DNA of 64,000 bases, taken from Ephydatia muelleri (Eukaryota > Porifera > Demospongiae > Spongillida > Spongillidae). How positions within the stretch are numbered: the stretch's first letter is position 1; each line of letters starts with the position of its first letter. Below are positions 32,692 through 43,469 of the stretch, piece by piece. The DNA is taken from contig JABACO010000004.1 of assembly GCA_013339895.1 (NCBI GenBank), positions 1,848,223 to 1,912,222 of the forward strand, given 5' to 3'. Made by a program: the position numbers and the translations under genes. The notes under the pieces were generated by a model, which saw only the letters and a list, made by a program, of their open reading frames with translations, was not told where the DNA came from and made no database searches.

Positions 32692-34107
32692 CTAGTCGAG
32701 CTGGAGGAATACGTAAAGCGAAGGATTCAAGATGAAAAAATAAATCATACTGCACTTAGCATGGAGTTGAAGGGTATGTTTCCTGGTCCGAGTGGACTAA
32801 GTGTGAGGAGTATTCAGCGGTTTTGTGAGGCTAAGGATATACGTAAAACCTCAAGGTTATCTCAAGAATCAGTTGAAGCAGTTGTACGGGAAGCTATTAT
32901 CAGGGTAATATTAAAATTACCAAATTTTAGTGTACCAAAGTATCGCTTATTTCGTTTAGGTAAAGGTAGGACCAACGTATGGGCGCAAAATGACGCGCGG
33001 ACTTCTCGCATCAGAAGGCGTGAAAGTTTCTGAAAAGAAAGTTGCTAAGGCACTGCAAGCTGTTTGTCTTGCTTACCACCAAGCACGCACCAATAAAACT
33101 CATCGAAGTATAAATCCAGTTCCATATAGTGCCATCTATTTTGGTCAGAAACTGCACATCGACCAAAATGAGAAACTCGTGATGTTTGGAGTCACACACA
33201 TTTGTGCTGTTGATGGTTACTCAGGTAAAATTCTAAGCTTTGTCACCATACCAATCACGAACCATGTAGAAATTTATCAGCATATGTTGAGATTAGATCA
33301 TAACTGCCTGTATGCAAATGCTTTATGATTCTTATTTTGTTTAGACCAATTTTGGTGGAATATGGGCTATTTGATCAGATTCGCGTTGATCATGGCAAGG
33401 AGTGGGTCTCTCACTATTTGTTCAAGAGAAACTAGCTCATTTTCGCTACAGTGTGGTCAAGCCACCACACAGACAGACAGCTTCCACATTGGTATTTTCA
33501 TTTTACTATTTCATTATGTCTAGCCGGCTCTTGTTGTAGAACCACACTATTGAGCGCTACTGGCCAGAAGTGAATCACCGGGTCAATTATCCAATAAAGT
33601 CTTGTCTTCTGCAGATGCAGGAAAGAGGAGAGTTTGATATAGATTCAATGACGCATCGTTTCTATGTGTCATGGATTGCAATGAATGTGTGCATAATTGG
33701 AACCAGACAGTTTGTGCAAGCATGGAATTGTCACTACATTCCTAGTAAGCATCTCAACTTCATGTGTGCTTTAACTGATACATATTTTATCAGGTAAAGG
33801 GATCCCCAATGAACTACAGAGGTCTAGTAGGACAGTGAAATTGCCAGAGGGAATAATACCAGAGTGTGAAGCAGCTGTTGCAGAGTTCACATCATCAGGT
33901 GGACACCTCACTATTAGCTCGGCATTTGGCAATTATCCATTAGCAAATAGAGAAGACTTGTTGGATGAGAGAAACCAACAATTTCGTCAGCAATTTCCAG
34001 ATTACTCACCGGTGTTCCACGCCATCTCCAATGGAAATTGTGGTCCATTAGCAGAGTGCATTAAGCTTTACATATGTCTCACTGAACGTTTGTCTGCATT
34101 GTTGTAG
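32692..34107 (+). pseudogene. Integrase-fold (rve) DDE transposase, frameshifted
   Basis: Pieces on the plus strand: an N-terminal helix-turn-helix-like part (LVELEEYVKRRIQDEK ... SVRSIQRFCEAK) to 32904; then from 32966 VGPTYGRKMTRGLLASEG and the first catalytic Asp in KLHIDQNEKLVMFG; after an intron the second in DQIRVDHGKEW; then a one-base frameshift near 33417; and the catalytic Glu in NHTIERYWPEVNHRVNYP. The C-terminal part (GKGIPNELQ ... SALL) ends at 34107. The D, D, E positions and spacing match retroviral-integrase-like transposases that are common in invertebrates and fish as single genes. It is divergent from the RING gene, from which it is separated by about 120 bp holding a likely shared promoter. 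Confidence 0.82.
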
Positions 34108-35050
34108 AGTTTTTAATGGTCGTTGCGAAGTCTTCTGAATTAGAGCCTGCAGTATCATCATAATGGAATGTGCATGGTTTTGATATGAATACATATCTCT
34201 AGAAACTCTCAAATAGAATAAAAAACTTTAACTTAGAATATCGTGAAAACCACGTTTCTCCAGTGCACAGATATTGTATACAGCATCACACTACAGATAG
34301 AATCCCAAACAAAATGTTAAGAGCGGAAGCTGTAGCGGAACTAAGGCAGTGCGATTGCGGGGATACATAAATGGTAGAAATTTGTAGCTTTATTCTATGC
34401 AATAGAATAAAATAGAAGTGGACGCTAGTATGATTTATGCTTTTAAAGTGTAAGTGGCTTAACTGAAATGAGATTATAGTCAATTTATAGAAATAGCTGT
34501 TCAGCATTGGGTAATAATCACGCAGTATGTAGAATAACATACTGAGCTATTATCCCTAGAAACCTGCAATAGAATAAAAAATAGAATAAAAATTTTCTAG
34601 GGATATAAATTGTCACAAAGCATTTTATACGGCAGACAGAATACTCTTTGCTAACAGGGAGCTGGGTCCGGGGACCAGGTTGCCTAGGTCCCGGGATAAT
34701 TAATTGAGTATCTATAGGCACCTCGATCGCGGTCCTAGTCTCGCAAGCCAGACGTACTTCGACGTGACCGTACTGGGGACTAGCACGAGAAGTACTTCAC
34801 TTGCTAGTCTCCAATCCACGTCACATAGTACATAAAAGTCTGGCAACTAGGGAGGGGGAGGGGGAGGGTGCGACCGATTTGTCTAGGCATCAGAATGGGG
34901 AGGGGACACCCACATGTCTGTGTCACGGGCATTATCTTATACGATTCGGAAGCGATCTCGTGAAGAGTCGTGATTCGCCAAACGGATCTACTGGCCCATG
35001 CAATGGAGACCATGTTGATGTGAATCTATACTGTTCTTCATATTATTATT
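34108..35050 (+). other. Non-coding interior of the element
   Basis: AT-rich sequence with repeated short motifs (TAGAATAAAAA, TAGAAAC, CAATAGAATAA) between the transposase and the right arm. No supported gene. Confidence 0.5.
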
Positions 35051-35867
35051 TGGGACAGTTTCCGAGAAAACTTCCTATGTTTTATAGCAATATAAAATAA
35101 TTGTGTTATAACGTTTGAATCGCTATATAGTCCGAACGGTAAAGGTTATAGGCTTCCTATTTTCAACACTTCATACTACACCATTGCTCTATGGTGAAGT
35201 ACATTTTGGTGTCTTGCACTTGCTCCATACCAGCATTGCAACGTTTGATACCCCACCTGGTTCAAACCCAACATAACTTTCTGTAGGAGTAATCAAATTG
35301 CTTCAAATTCGGTTTGTAGATAGTGAGGTCCTATACCTATCTATTTGTTCTGTTCGTTAATTTTTATACTATCCGTTACGGAGATACAGTTGATCAAACT
35401 ATGTGCACTTTTTCCCGCTCGATACGCGCCAGTGATATAATCACCGCCTCCCATACATTGAGCGGGACGCGATTTGCCCAAATCATTGGCGCGAATCGAG
35501 CGGGAAAAAGTGCACGTAGTTTGTTCAACTGTATCTCCGTAACGGATGGCATAAAAATTAACGAACAGAATAGGTAGATAGGTATAGGACCTCTCTATCT
35601 ACAAACCGAATTTGAAGCGATTTGATTACTCCTACAGAAAGTTATGTTGGGTTTGAACCAGGTGGGGTATAGAACGTTGCAATGCTGGCACGGAGCAAGT
35701 GCAAGATACCAAAATGTATTTCACCATAGAGAAATGGTGTAGTATGAAGTCATGAAAATAGGAAGTCGATAGCCTTTACCGTTCGGACTTTATAGCGATT
35801 CAAACGTTATAACTCGATTATTTTATAATGTTATAAAACATAGGAAGTTTTCTCGGAAACTGTCCCA
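35051..35867. repeat. Fold-back element, family GGGACAGTTTCCG, copy 2
   Basis: About 400-bp arms are near-perfect reverse complements around a core near 35455. Outer ends (TGGGACAGTTTCCGAGAA) match the smaller fold-back at 12080. The shared ends plus GTTTGAATCGCTATA and GGAAGTC..TAG motifs place both in one family, but this copy has an additional inner pair of arms (GTGCACTTTTTCCCGCTCG and complement) that copy 1 lacks. Confidence 0.88.
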
Positions 35868-35887
35868 TTTACGCATAAGGCCCTATG

Positions 35888-36180
35888 AGATTTAGCAATC
35901 AAGGGGGAGGGGTCAGACACAGGTGCCCGAGTCCCGTTCCGATCTTGCGAAGGTCCATATATCATCCTTTGGATTAATTAGTTCAATGAATAAGGACATG
36001 GGAAAACGGACCGATACGTGAATTTAAACGTGGCAATGGAAAAATGAAACTTTGAAATTTCGATGAATGAATTCCAATGTTTCGTTTTTTTAAACAAACG
36101 AACAATTGGGAAATTTTTGAAATCTCGTTATCTGAAAATAACGAACAAATGAAAATTCAAAATGGCGGAAAGACCCACGG
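35888..36180 (-). repeat. Right TIR of the integrase/RING element
   Basis: Reverse complement of 30424-30716, ending GGCGGAAAGACCCACGG. Confidence 0.9.
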
Positions 36181-36599
36181 GGTCTGTGTGGTCTGTGTGC
36201 CTTTCCGCCATGTCGATTTCTCTATTAATGGCACTCTTGTTTGTCCATTTTATTGCCATTGTTTGATCTTTCGTTTAATGACATAATCACATTTTGCCAG
36301 ACATTCGCCTCAATTTCGATGGCAGCTTGGATTGGGAAGTCCAGAATTCGAACGATTGCTTAAAATGGGTTCAATTATTGGTTTTGTCAAATTTAAATAT
36401 TTTGGAAAATCGAAAATTTGAAATTTTTGTATGGAACCGAAGTGAGTCCGGAATGGAGTCGGGCTTTCTAATAACTACGAAGCCACACCTATATCCCGGT
36501 TGTCCTTCTATAGCCTAGCTGCATATATACTGCGGGTTCTCGCTCCGCGAGACTATACGCGAGTGAGAAACTATATAGAGCCTGAAATATTCTTCATCA

Positions 36600-36655
36600 C
36601 ACGCACACACACGCACACGCACACACACACATGTACACACACACACACACAGACG
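36600..36655 (+). repeat. CA-rich microsatellite in left arm
   Basis: Alternating ACACAC/ACGCAC units at a position equivalent to the TG tract in the other arm (42246-42333). Confidence 0.9.
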
Positions 36656-37639
36656 CACTCCAATTGCGCGGTACATGCTTGGATCTTGAATTAAGTGTCG
36701 TGAATAGGACACCGATCGCCCCACGGCATCTATTTAAATTTAGCAAGCGCGCGTATTAGGCCTCTATGAATATTCCGACGGCGAATATATCATTAGTGAA
36801 ACTGCATACGCTTAGAAAGCTACGACAGCAAAGATAATGCATACCTTGGCCTCATTCGATCGGACGTATAGTTTATATTTCGTATTATGACCTTCTGAAC
36901 CAGAATACATATATATTTGTGTAGCTTGGTTTAATTACATCATTAACGCCAATAACGGTATCATGCACCACTTGTATTCTATATAATATATAACAATAGA
37001 GGGTGCATAGTATAAGCAGACGAGTCGCTAGATATTGCTTGAGCGTGGCATTTTTGACAAGAACCGTTACGCAAACGATCCAGAAAGCAAGAAGTCTTAC
37101 AAAAAGGCCCGGCGCCTTCAATCTTTCGTAAGTTAGTAGTAACTAGCCAGGGGTCTGGTGTAAAACAGAATCTAGTGGTCACTTAACACAATATTGGTAT
37201 ACATAACATGCATGACGTCATGTACTAATAGGCATGTTGCGCTCCCACTCACTGCTGCATACATTTTTTAAATGAGTGGAACAAATATGTATATAAAGTG
37301 AAATATAGTAATTACATGAAATCATGTAATCCATGCCTGTCAGTGATCCTCGTTTGGGGGTGGGTGTGTTTGCATAATTATCCAAACCCTTAAAATCAGC
37401 AATGTTACTACACAGAACCATATACAAAGCATGTCACATGCACAACCACATGCGATCCACTGCTTTAGAAAGTGTATTGTGATGTCACATTTATTCTTCT
37501 TTCATATAAATGGCTTCTTTCATATAAATTGGGCAAAAGTGTCCCTGGTCACATTAACTCATCATTTATTTATACAATAAAAATCAATATTACAATACAT
37601 ACACATGAGTACAATCTTAAACATAGCCTATAGTTAATG

Positions 37640-38700
37640 TTAATTCAAAATACATCTGGTGAGGATGGCAGTGGCATTGGCCCTCAATAGATGGAGGTTG
37701 AGTCTGCCATAGATGTCTCTAAGTACAGCCGACTTGGGCCTGCATGTAAGCGTGGCAAGCCGAGAAGCCAGCTGTGAGAAGACTTCAACAGCTTCATTTC
37801 CCCATGCACCATAAGTATCTGCTTCCAGGGGAACACACAACCAGCCGAGTTCTTTGCATTTTGCATCATTGGCCCTGTGCTTTCTGCCTTCACTGGCAAG
37901 GGCAGCTGATCCTGCAGACACTCCCGCTTCCATAAGGGTATGTGTGTTGAGCGGAGAGGTTACAGAGATATCAAAGGCAGCTGTCTTGCCTATTGTCCAG
38001 TTAGTCAACAGAAGGTCAGCAGGATGGGTGTGGCTATGATGGGTGTGGCTATGATCGGCTGTGGGGTCATTGCCAGCTTCCACTTGGATGCCAAGATGGG
38101 CCCGGTGGCATGTTTCAGCCAGAACATCACGAAGGGTGTTGTGTCGTACCACCACATCACCGCCACGCTTACAAGTGGTGGCATGATGTCCCAGAGGATC
38201 AAGGCATTGCCAGGGCAAAGTGCACACTGGGATCCCTGACCAAGCCACCATTTTATGGCAAGTTCATGGACCGGTGCATCAAGATGTAGGCCCAGCCCCT
38301 GTGATGGTAGAACAGACAGCCAGGATGATGCATGTGGTGCGGAAACAGAAAGCTTGGTCAGCATTGGAGGAGGTTTCCAACAGCAGATTGAACATGCAAG
38401 TGTCCAATGTGCTGGATAGTTCTTTTTGGGAGACCAGAGACGCTGAGAGAAGGGAGTGAATTTGCAGTGCCTTGTCAGGTGGAACAGCAGAATTAAAATC
38501 TGCAACTGCAGAACAGAGGTGAAGATTTGTCTCTGCCCAGCTGAGCAAATAGAGGCTATATATGCTGCAGGTGCAAGTTGGTATAGTGAGCGAAGACCCA
38601 ACCTTCCCTTACTAAGGCCTAGAATTACCTGTCTCCTAGCTGTATCTGAAGTGTCCACAGCAGTGCAGGAGTTAACTGAAAATAAAACATGAAATACATG
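37640..38700 (-). pseudogene. LINE C-terminal fragment, CCHC and endonuclease-like
   Basis: On the minus strand a frame reads LGLSKGRLGLRSLYQLAP at about 38620, then (with frame changes) a segment containing LDPLGHHATTCKRGGDVV and ADLLLTNWTIGKTAAFDISV, ending near 37640. A C-x2-C-x9-H-x4-C finger followed by a P-A-D ... D-x-S pattern resembles the restriction-like endonuclease tail of R2/R4-type LINEs; that comparison is inference. The reverse transcriptase part is absent. A closely related longer copy lies at 56799-57695. Confidence 0.72.
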
Positions 38701-38719
38701 CACACAACAAAGTTAAACA

Positions 38720-38930
38720 CATACTTTAGATAGAATGGCCCTGGAGTTGCTCTGATCAGGGTCAAGTTCAATCTACCATAGATCTGGTTTGTTGTGATGG
38801 ACTGGCTAGTCTACCTGCAAGTCTAGAGAGACTACGCTGAGCTTCAGGTCCCCAGCTCTACCACCAAAGGGATGCAAACCCAACCTAACTCTCCACATTT
38901 TGCATCATATTTAATGTCACTTCAAAACCG
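38720..38930 (-). pseudogene. Second, more decayed LINE C-terminal scrap
   Basis: The minus strand holds remnants of the same C-terminal block (CGELGWVCIP-like, then PSQQTRSMVD) directly upstream, in minus sense, of the first fragment. This suggests two independent truncated insertions in tandem. Confidence 0.5.
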
Positions 38931-39219
38931 AAAATGAGATAGCTTGTGGCATAATATTACTCTATATGTATGTTGTTGTGCAAATTAATCTTAACAACTG
39001 ATTTGCGGTCCTGTGCGCGTGTTTGCTCCAAAGGTACAGTATTTAGTGTATCTGATCAACCGCGTTAACGTTCTATAACCTAGCTTCTTTATGTATAAGT
39101 TAAGCCTTCAAAAAGTGCACACTTTGCAGACATGAAAAGCTTGATTTCCCGCAATATGTATATTCTACCGGGTGTCTATGGAGAGCTGGGTACCATAACG
39201 CATACTAATGAACAATGGG

Positions 39220-39450
39220 TTAAATCCCTGCATGGCCACTGGTCAGGGTTGTGGTTCATACTCAGGACAGCAATGGGGTCAATCCCTAGTCACTGGTCAT
39301 GTGATATCTGGGTGGGGGTCCACAATGGGTTATATCACTGGCCTCTGGTCATGTGTGATACCTGGGTTTGGTTCATACTCTAAGCAACAATGTATTAAAT
39401 CCCTGGCCACTGGTCAGGGATGGTGGGAAACAATGGGTTAAATCCCTGTC
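39220..39450 (+). repeat. Imperfect tandem repeat, ATCCCTGGCCACTGGTCA type
   Basis: Five or so loosely spaced units combining CAATGGGTTAAATCCCTG and CACTGGTCATGTG. No gene. Confidence 0.75.
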
Positions 39451-39685
39451 AATGAAACTAACCAACTTAATGGCTATGGCATGCATGTGAAACTGATTTT
39501 GAGCCGTGGAAGAATCGTTTAAAATCGGCAAAGGTACCAATGGGGAGTAAATATATGTATAATGGATGGGTTTGCAGTGATTGTATACTGTAGTCATTGA
39601 ACAATTTTTGTCAGGTTACAAAGTTGACCCCAAAACCCAAAATTTAAATAATATTCGTATTCTAAACCACAAGATGAAATGGATT

Positions 39686-40095
39686 CTATGTCACTCCCTT
39701 CTCACCCCTCTCTCACTCTCTTTCCCTCTCACACTCTCTTTCCCTCTCTCACTCTCTCACTCTCTTTCCCTCTCTCACTCCTCTATCCCTCTCTCACTCA
39801 GTCTTTCACTCTCACTCTCCTCACTCTCTCTCTCGCTCTCTCACTCTCTCCCACTCCCTTCTCACCCCTCTCTCACTCTCTTTCCCTCTCTCACTCTCTT
39901 TCCCTCTCTCACTCTCTTTCCCTCTCTCACTCTCTTTCCCTCTCTCACTCTCGTTCCCTCTCTCACTCTCACTCTTTCACTCTCACTCTCTCACTCTCTC
40001 ACTCTCTCTCCGCTCTCTCTTCACTCTCTCACTCCACACACACACACACACACACTCTCTCTCTCTCTCTCTCCCCTCCCTACCCCTCCCTCCCT
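39686..40095 (+). repeat. CTCTCACTCTCTTTCC microsatellite
   Basis: Long pyrimidine tract of CTCACTCT and TTTCCCTC units including an ACACAC run near 40036. The Ser/Leu-rich open frames across it are products of the repeat. Confidence 0.92.
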
Positions 40096-40115
40096 CTCTT
40101 TCATGTCTCTCTATC

Positions 40116-40775
40116 ATGACTCGTGTCCATCCCAGCTTGTTACCTTTTGGTACTGGTTTGATGCCAGTGCTATTCTTGATAGGAATGCCCTATTGTTTTG
40201 TAACCCTTACCACTGAGAAACAACCCATTGGTAACATACATGTTGGTGTTGTACTCAGCAATCTTGAAATGTACACTCACAAACATCATGTGGCTTGTCT
40301 GCATGAAATTATCATAAAAAACTGAGAAGCTAATACAAAAAAAATCTTGCTTGGCCCGTATATTGGCCAACCATGCAGGTCTAGCACTGCAAAATGAAAA
40401 AAGGAAAAGAAATTCATCAGTGTGTGAAGTTGAAAACTCAGATAATTTTGAACTTTTATTCGCTGTATGCACCATAAATAAAAATTGGTATGCCATTGGT
40501 GATGTTCTTGAGAAAACGCAAGAGAGCATACTGGATTGTGGTGATAATTTCCCCTGTGCGCATCAACAGATTAAGAATTTTATATACAAAGTAAAGATGT
40601 CTCTGACAAAGAAAATGATTGCTATTCCTGTCGGTAGTATTGTTAGAATTTGCGTTCATATTGCTGTGAAGTATTCACCAATTGATTACATCATTCTGCA
40701 GCCCAATAAGAATATGAACACCATTGATCATTGCATATATAGCCTGTATTCTAGTATATGTGCATGTGGACTATA
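40116..40775 (+). pseudogene. Unidentified coding-like remnant in the element
   Basis: Two plus-strand open stretches have ordinary protein composition: 40116-40325 (EKQPIGNIHVGVVL, then a stop) and 40351-40776 (NFELLFAVCTINKNWYAIG, VAIPVG-like MIAIPVGSIVRICVHIA). They could be pieces of one gene separated by frame changes. I do not recognise the family, and the claim is weak. Confidence 0.35.
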
Positions 40776-41077
40776 GAGCAAAGCGCGCATTTCTTGTATG
40801 TTATATGATTCTCTTATATATCCCTTTCCTCCTGTTTATACCATGAGAAAACGTGCCTATTAAAATCATTAAAGTGAGCATACCTATGTGTGATATATAT
40901 AGTATTAAGTCAACAGGTCTGTATGTATATATAATTATGATCTTATTGAACCTTATCCATTTCTTACAAGATCTTAAGTAAGCGGTACTTTTCTTACATA
41001 CATTCTTACACCTTATCTAAATCTTAGTGCTGTCTTACAACATCTTGTAAGATCCGAGTAAGAAATTTTTTGCTGGG

Positions 41078-41407
41078 AATTCATACTAGTAATGTGTGTG
41101 TCTACTCTGGGGGTGACGATGTATACTTACCCCTGCTTACACTAAACCTATAGGCTAGGACGCTAATACGAGAACTATCAGAGGGGTAGGCGTTCATTCG
41201 GCTGAGTATGAAACGCTATAAGTACTGTATAAAGTTCACGGCCACCATCTTAATCACATCCAGTACTTAGCGTTTCATACTCAGCCGAATAAACGCCTAC
41301 CCCTCTGACAGTTCTCGTATTAGCGTCCTAGCCTAGGTTTAGTGTAAGCAGGGGTAAGTATACATCGTCACCTCAAGAGTAGATACACACATTACTAGTA
41401 TGAATTT
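41078..41407. repeat. 330-bp hairpin (MITE-like)
   Basis: Arms of about 160 bp are near-perfect complements around a centre near 41241 (for example TACTTACCCCTGCTTACACT with its partner near 41345, and GCGTTTCATACTCAGCCGAA with its partner near 41200). The ends read GAATTCATACTAGT and its complement with one extra base. No gene. Confidence 0.9.
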
Positions 41408-42241
41408 CAATGGGGACCCTAAAGTAAAAGATTGCCTTCTGTTCTATACCACAGACCTCTAGCTAGTTACTACTAACTTACGAAAGATTGAAGGCGCCCG
41501 GCCTTTTTGTAAGACTTCTTGCTTTCTGGATTGTATGCGTAACGGTTCTAAGACTTGCACGCCCTTCTTTCTTTCATTCGCTTCCACGAAAATGTCACGC
41601 TCTGCACATTCAAAGCAATATCTTGCGACTCGTCTGCTTTCATTTATTATATGCACCCCCTATTGTTATATAATATACACCTATGCACGTCACTATAGAT
41701 ATATAAGAAGGGGTGCATAGTACCTTTTGCATATCCTTTGCTACCGTTAATGATGTAACTAAACCAAGCGAGACAAATATGTATTCTGGTTCAGAAGGTC
41801 ATAACACGAAATATAAACTATATGTCCGATCGAATGAGGGTAACGAGTATGCATTATCTTTGCTGTCTTAGCTTTCTAAGCGTATGAAGTTTCACTAATA
41901 ATACATCCGCCGTCGGAACAAAATTCATAGAGGCCACATATACTGTCTGCTAACCGTTTCACGACGTCGACATCTCAAATAATAGTATCGCTATCATTAC
42001 AGTAGCAGAAGGGGTGTGCCTGTTTACTGTGTGTCGTGCGCTAACAGTAATAAAATCAAGCTTTACCTAAACACCGAAATCTGCATGTATTCAACATAAC
42101 TCCGGATCCAATTTAGAAAGTCATAATACTCGGCAAAAAGTTTCTAACTTTTCTGCTATACATGAGTGCACTAACATTAGGCATAAATCGTGAACACATG
42201 CAGAGAACGAGTATGGATTATCTCTACTGTCTTACCTTTCT

Positions 42242-42245
<4 letters not shown>

Positions 42246-42323
<78 letters not shown>

Positions 42324-42333
42324 GTGTGTGTGC
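42246..42333 (+). repeat. TG microsatellite in right arm
   Basis: A near-pure TG run of about 85 bp, interrupted by GTGCGTG near its end. Confidence 0.95.
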
Positions 42334-43359
42334 TATAAGTTATTTATGAGGCCGGGGGAAGGTAAAGTTCATTGGCCAAGCTCGCCAATACGAAATGTGG
42401 GTGCCGCCGACATGCTAGATGAAGAATAATTCAGGCTCTATATAGTTTCTCACTCGCGTATAGTCTCGCGGAGCGAGAACCCGCAGTATATATGCAGCTA
42501 GGCTATAGAAGGACAACCGGGATATAGGTGTGGCGTCGTAGTTATTAGAAAGCCCGACTCCATTCCGGACTCACTTCGGTTCCATACGAAAATGTCAAAT
42601 TTTCGATTTTCCAAAATATTTAAATTTGACAAAACCAATAATTGAACCCATTTTAAGCAATCGTTCGAATTCTGGACTTTCCAATCCAAGCTGCCATCGA
42701 AATTGAGGCGAATGTCTAGCAAAATGTGATTATGTCATTAAACGAAAGATCAAAAAATGGCAATAAAATGGACAAACAAGAGTGCCATTAATAGAGAAAT
42801 CGACATGGCGGAAAGGCACACAGACCTTACACACCCTACCCGCGAAGTACAGATGTGTGACTCTGTTAATTGGCTGTTAATTAGTTGTTAATTAGTTCAA
42901 TGAAATACCGCTCATTGGGGCCGTCCGTAGGGGATGATCCGAGTTTACTGCAGTACGACTGGCCAAGGATGCAGGGGGTGTCGATGGCTTCCTATCACCA
43001 ACTACCATACACCTCCAGCCTAAATCTGAACATTCACCATTGCTATAATGTTTACAAGTTTCTGCCACTTCAGCGACAAATCTTGAATTAGTGTATATGC
43101 AATTGTAGTATACTTGAATACTAATTAATATAAACACTAAATAAATGTTCATATTGCAGCCTATAACTAACTTTCATATGAAGTAAATAAATGGTTACAG
43201 GACAGTCTTCATTATCACGTGACAATGATTCAAACAATCTTTGAGAGACTGCTGACTAATACAGTACAGACCTGCCAACTTGCCAATAATACCCGTCGTG
43301 AGAATATGCAACCATAGATTATGCAACCTACCCATCCCCAGGCCAAATTTTAATAATGC

Positions 43360-43438
43360 ACACGCAATAAACAGGTGCACACGCAATAAACAGGTGCACA
43401 CGCAATAAACAGGTGCACACGCAATAAACAGATGCACA
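43360..43438 (+). repeat. 19-bp tandem repeat
   Basis: Four copies of ACACGCAATAAACAGGTGC with one changed base in the last. Located just 3' of the hAT-type remnant. Confidence 0.9.
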
Positions 43439-43469
43439 ACAATTTTAATTCAGCTTCTTCATTCTGTTC

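Larger units (their letters stand above)
30424..36180 (+). mobile_element. 5.8-kb transposon with integrase-type and RING genes
   Basis: Terminal inverted repeats of about 293 bp (30424-30716 and 35888-36180) begin CCGTGGGTCTTTCCGCCATT and are highly similar. Flanking GGT at 30421-30423 and 36181-36183 may be a 3-bp target duplication. Inside are a minus-strand RING-type gene and a plus-strand integrase-fold transposase, divergently arranged, both broken by frameshifts. A fold-back element (35051-35867) has inserted next to the right arm. The superfamily is not assigned. Confidence 0.82.
36190..42826. mobile_element. 6.6-kb inverted-repeat element
   Basis: Ends GGTCTGTGTGCCTTTCCGCC (36190) and its complement (ending 42826) open arms that pair over about 400 bp (36190-36590 with 42428-42826). 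After CA/TG microsatellites they pair again over about 420 bp (36770-37190 with 41450-41960), for example CCGGCGCCTTCAATCTTTCG near 37108 and its near-complement near 41480. The tip shares CTTTCCGCCAT with the adjacent element at 30424. The interior has LINE debris, satellites and a hairpin element but no recognisable transposase, so it looks non-autonomous. No convincing target duplication was found. Confidence 0.75.

Noticed and set aside
39581..40216. 211-codon Ser/Leu-rich frame
   Set aside because: Translation of a CTCTCACT microsatellite.
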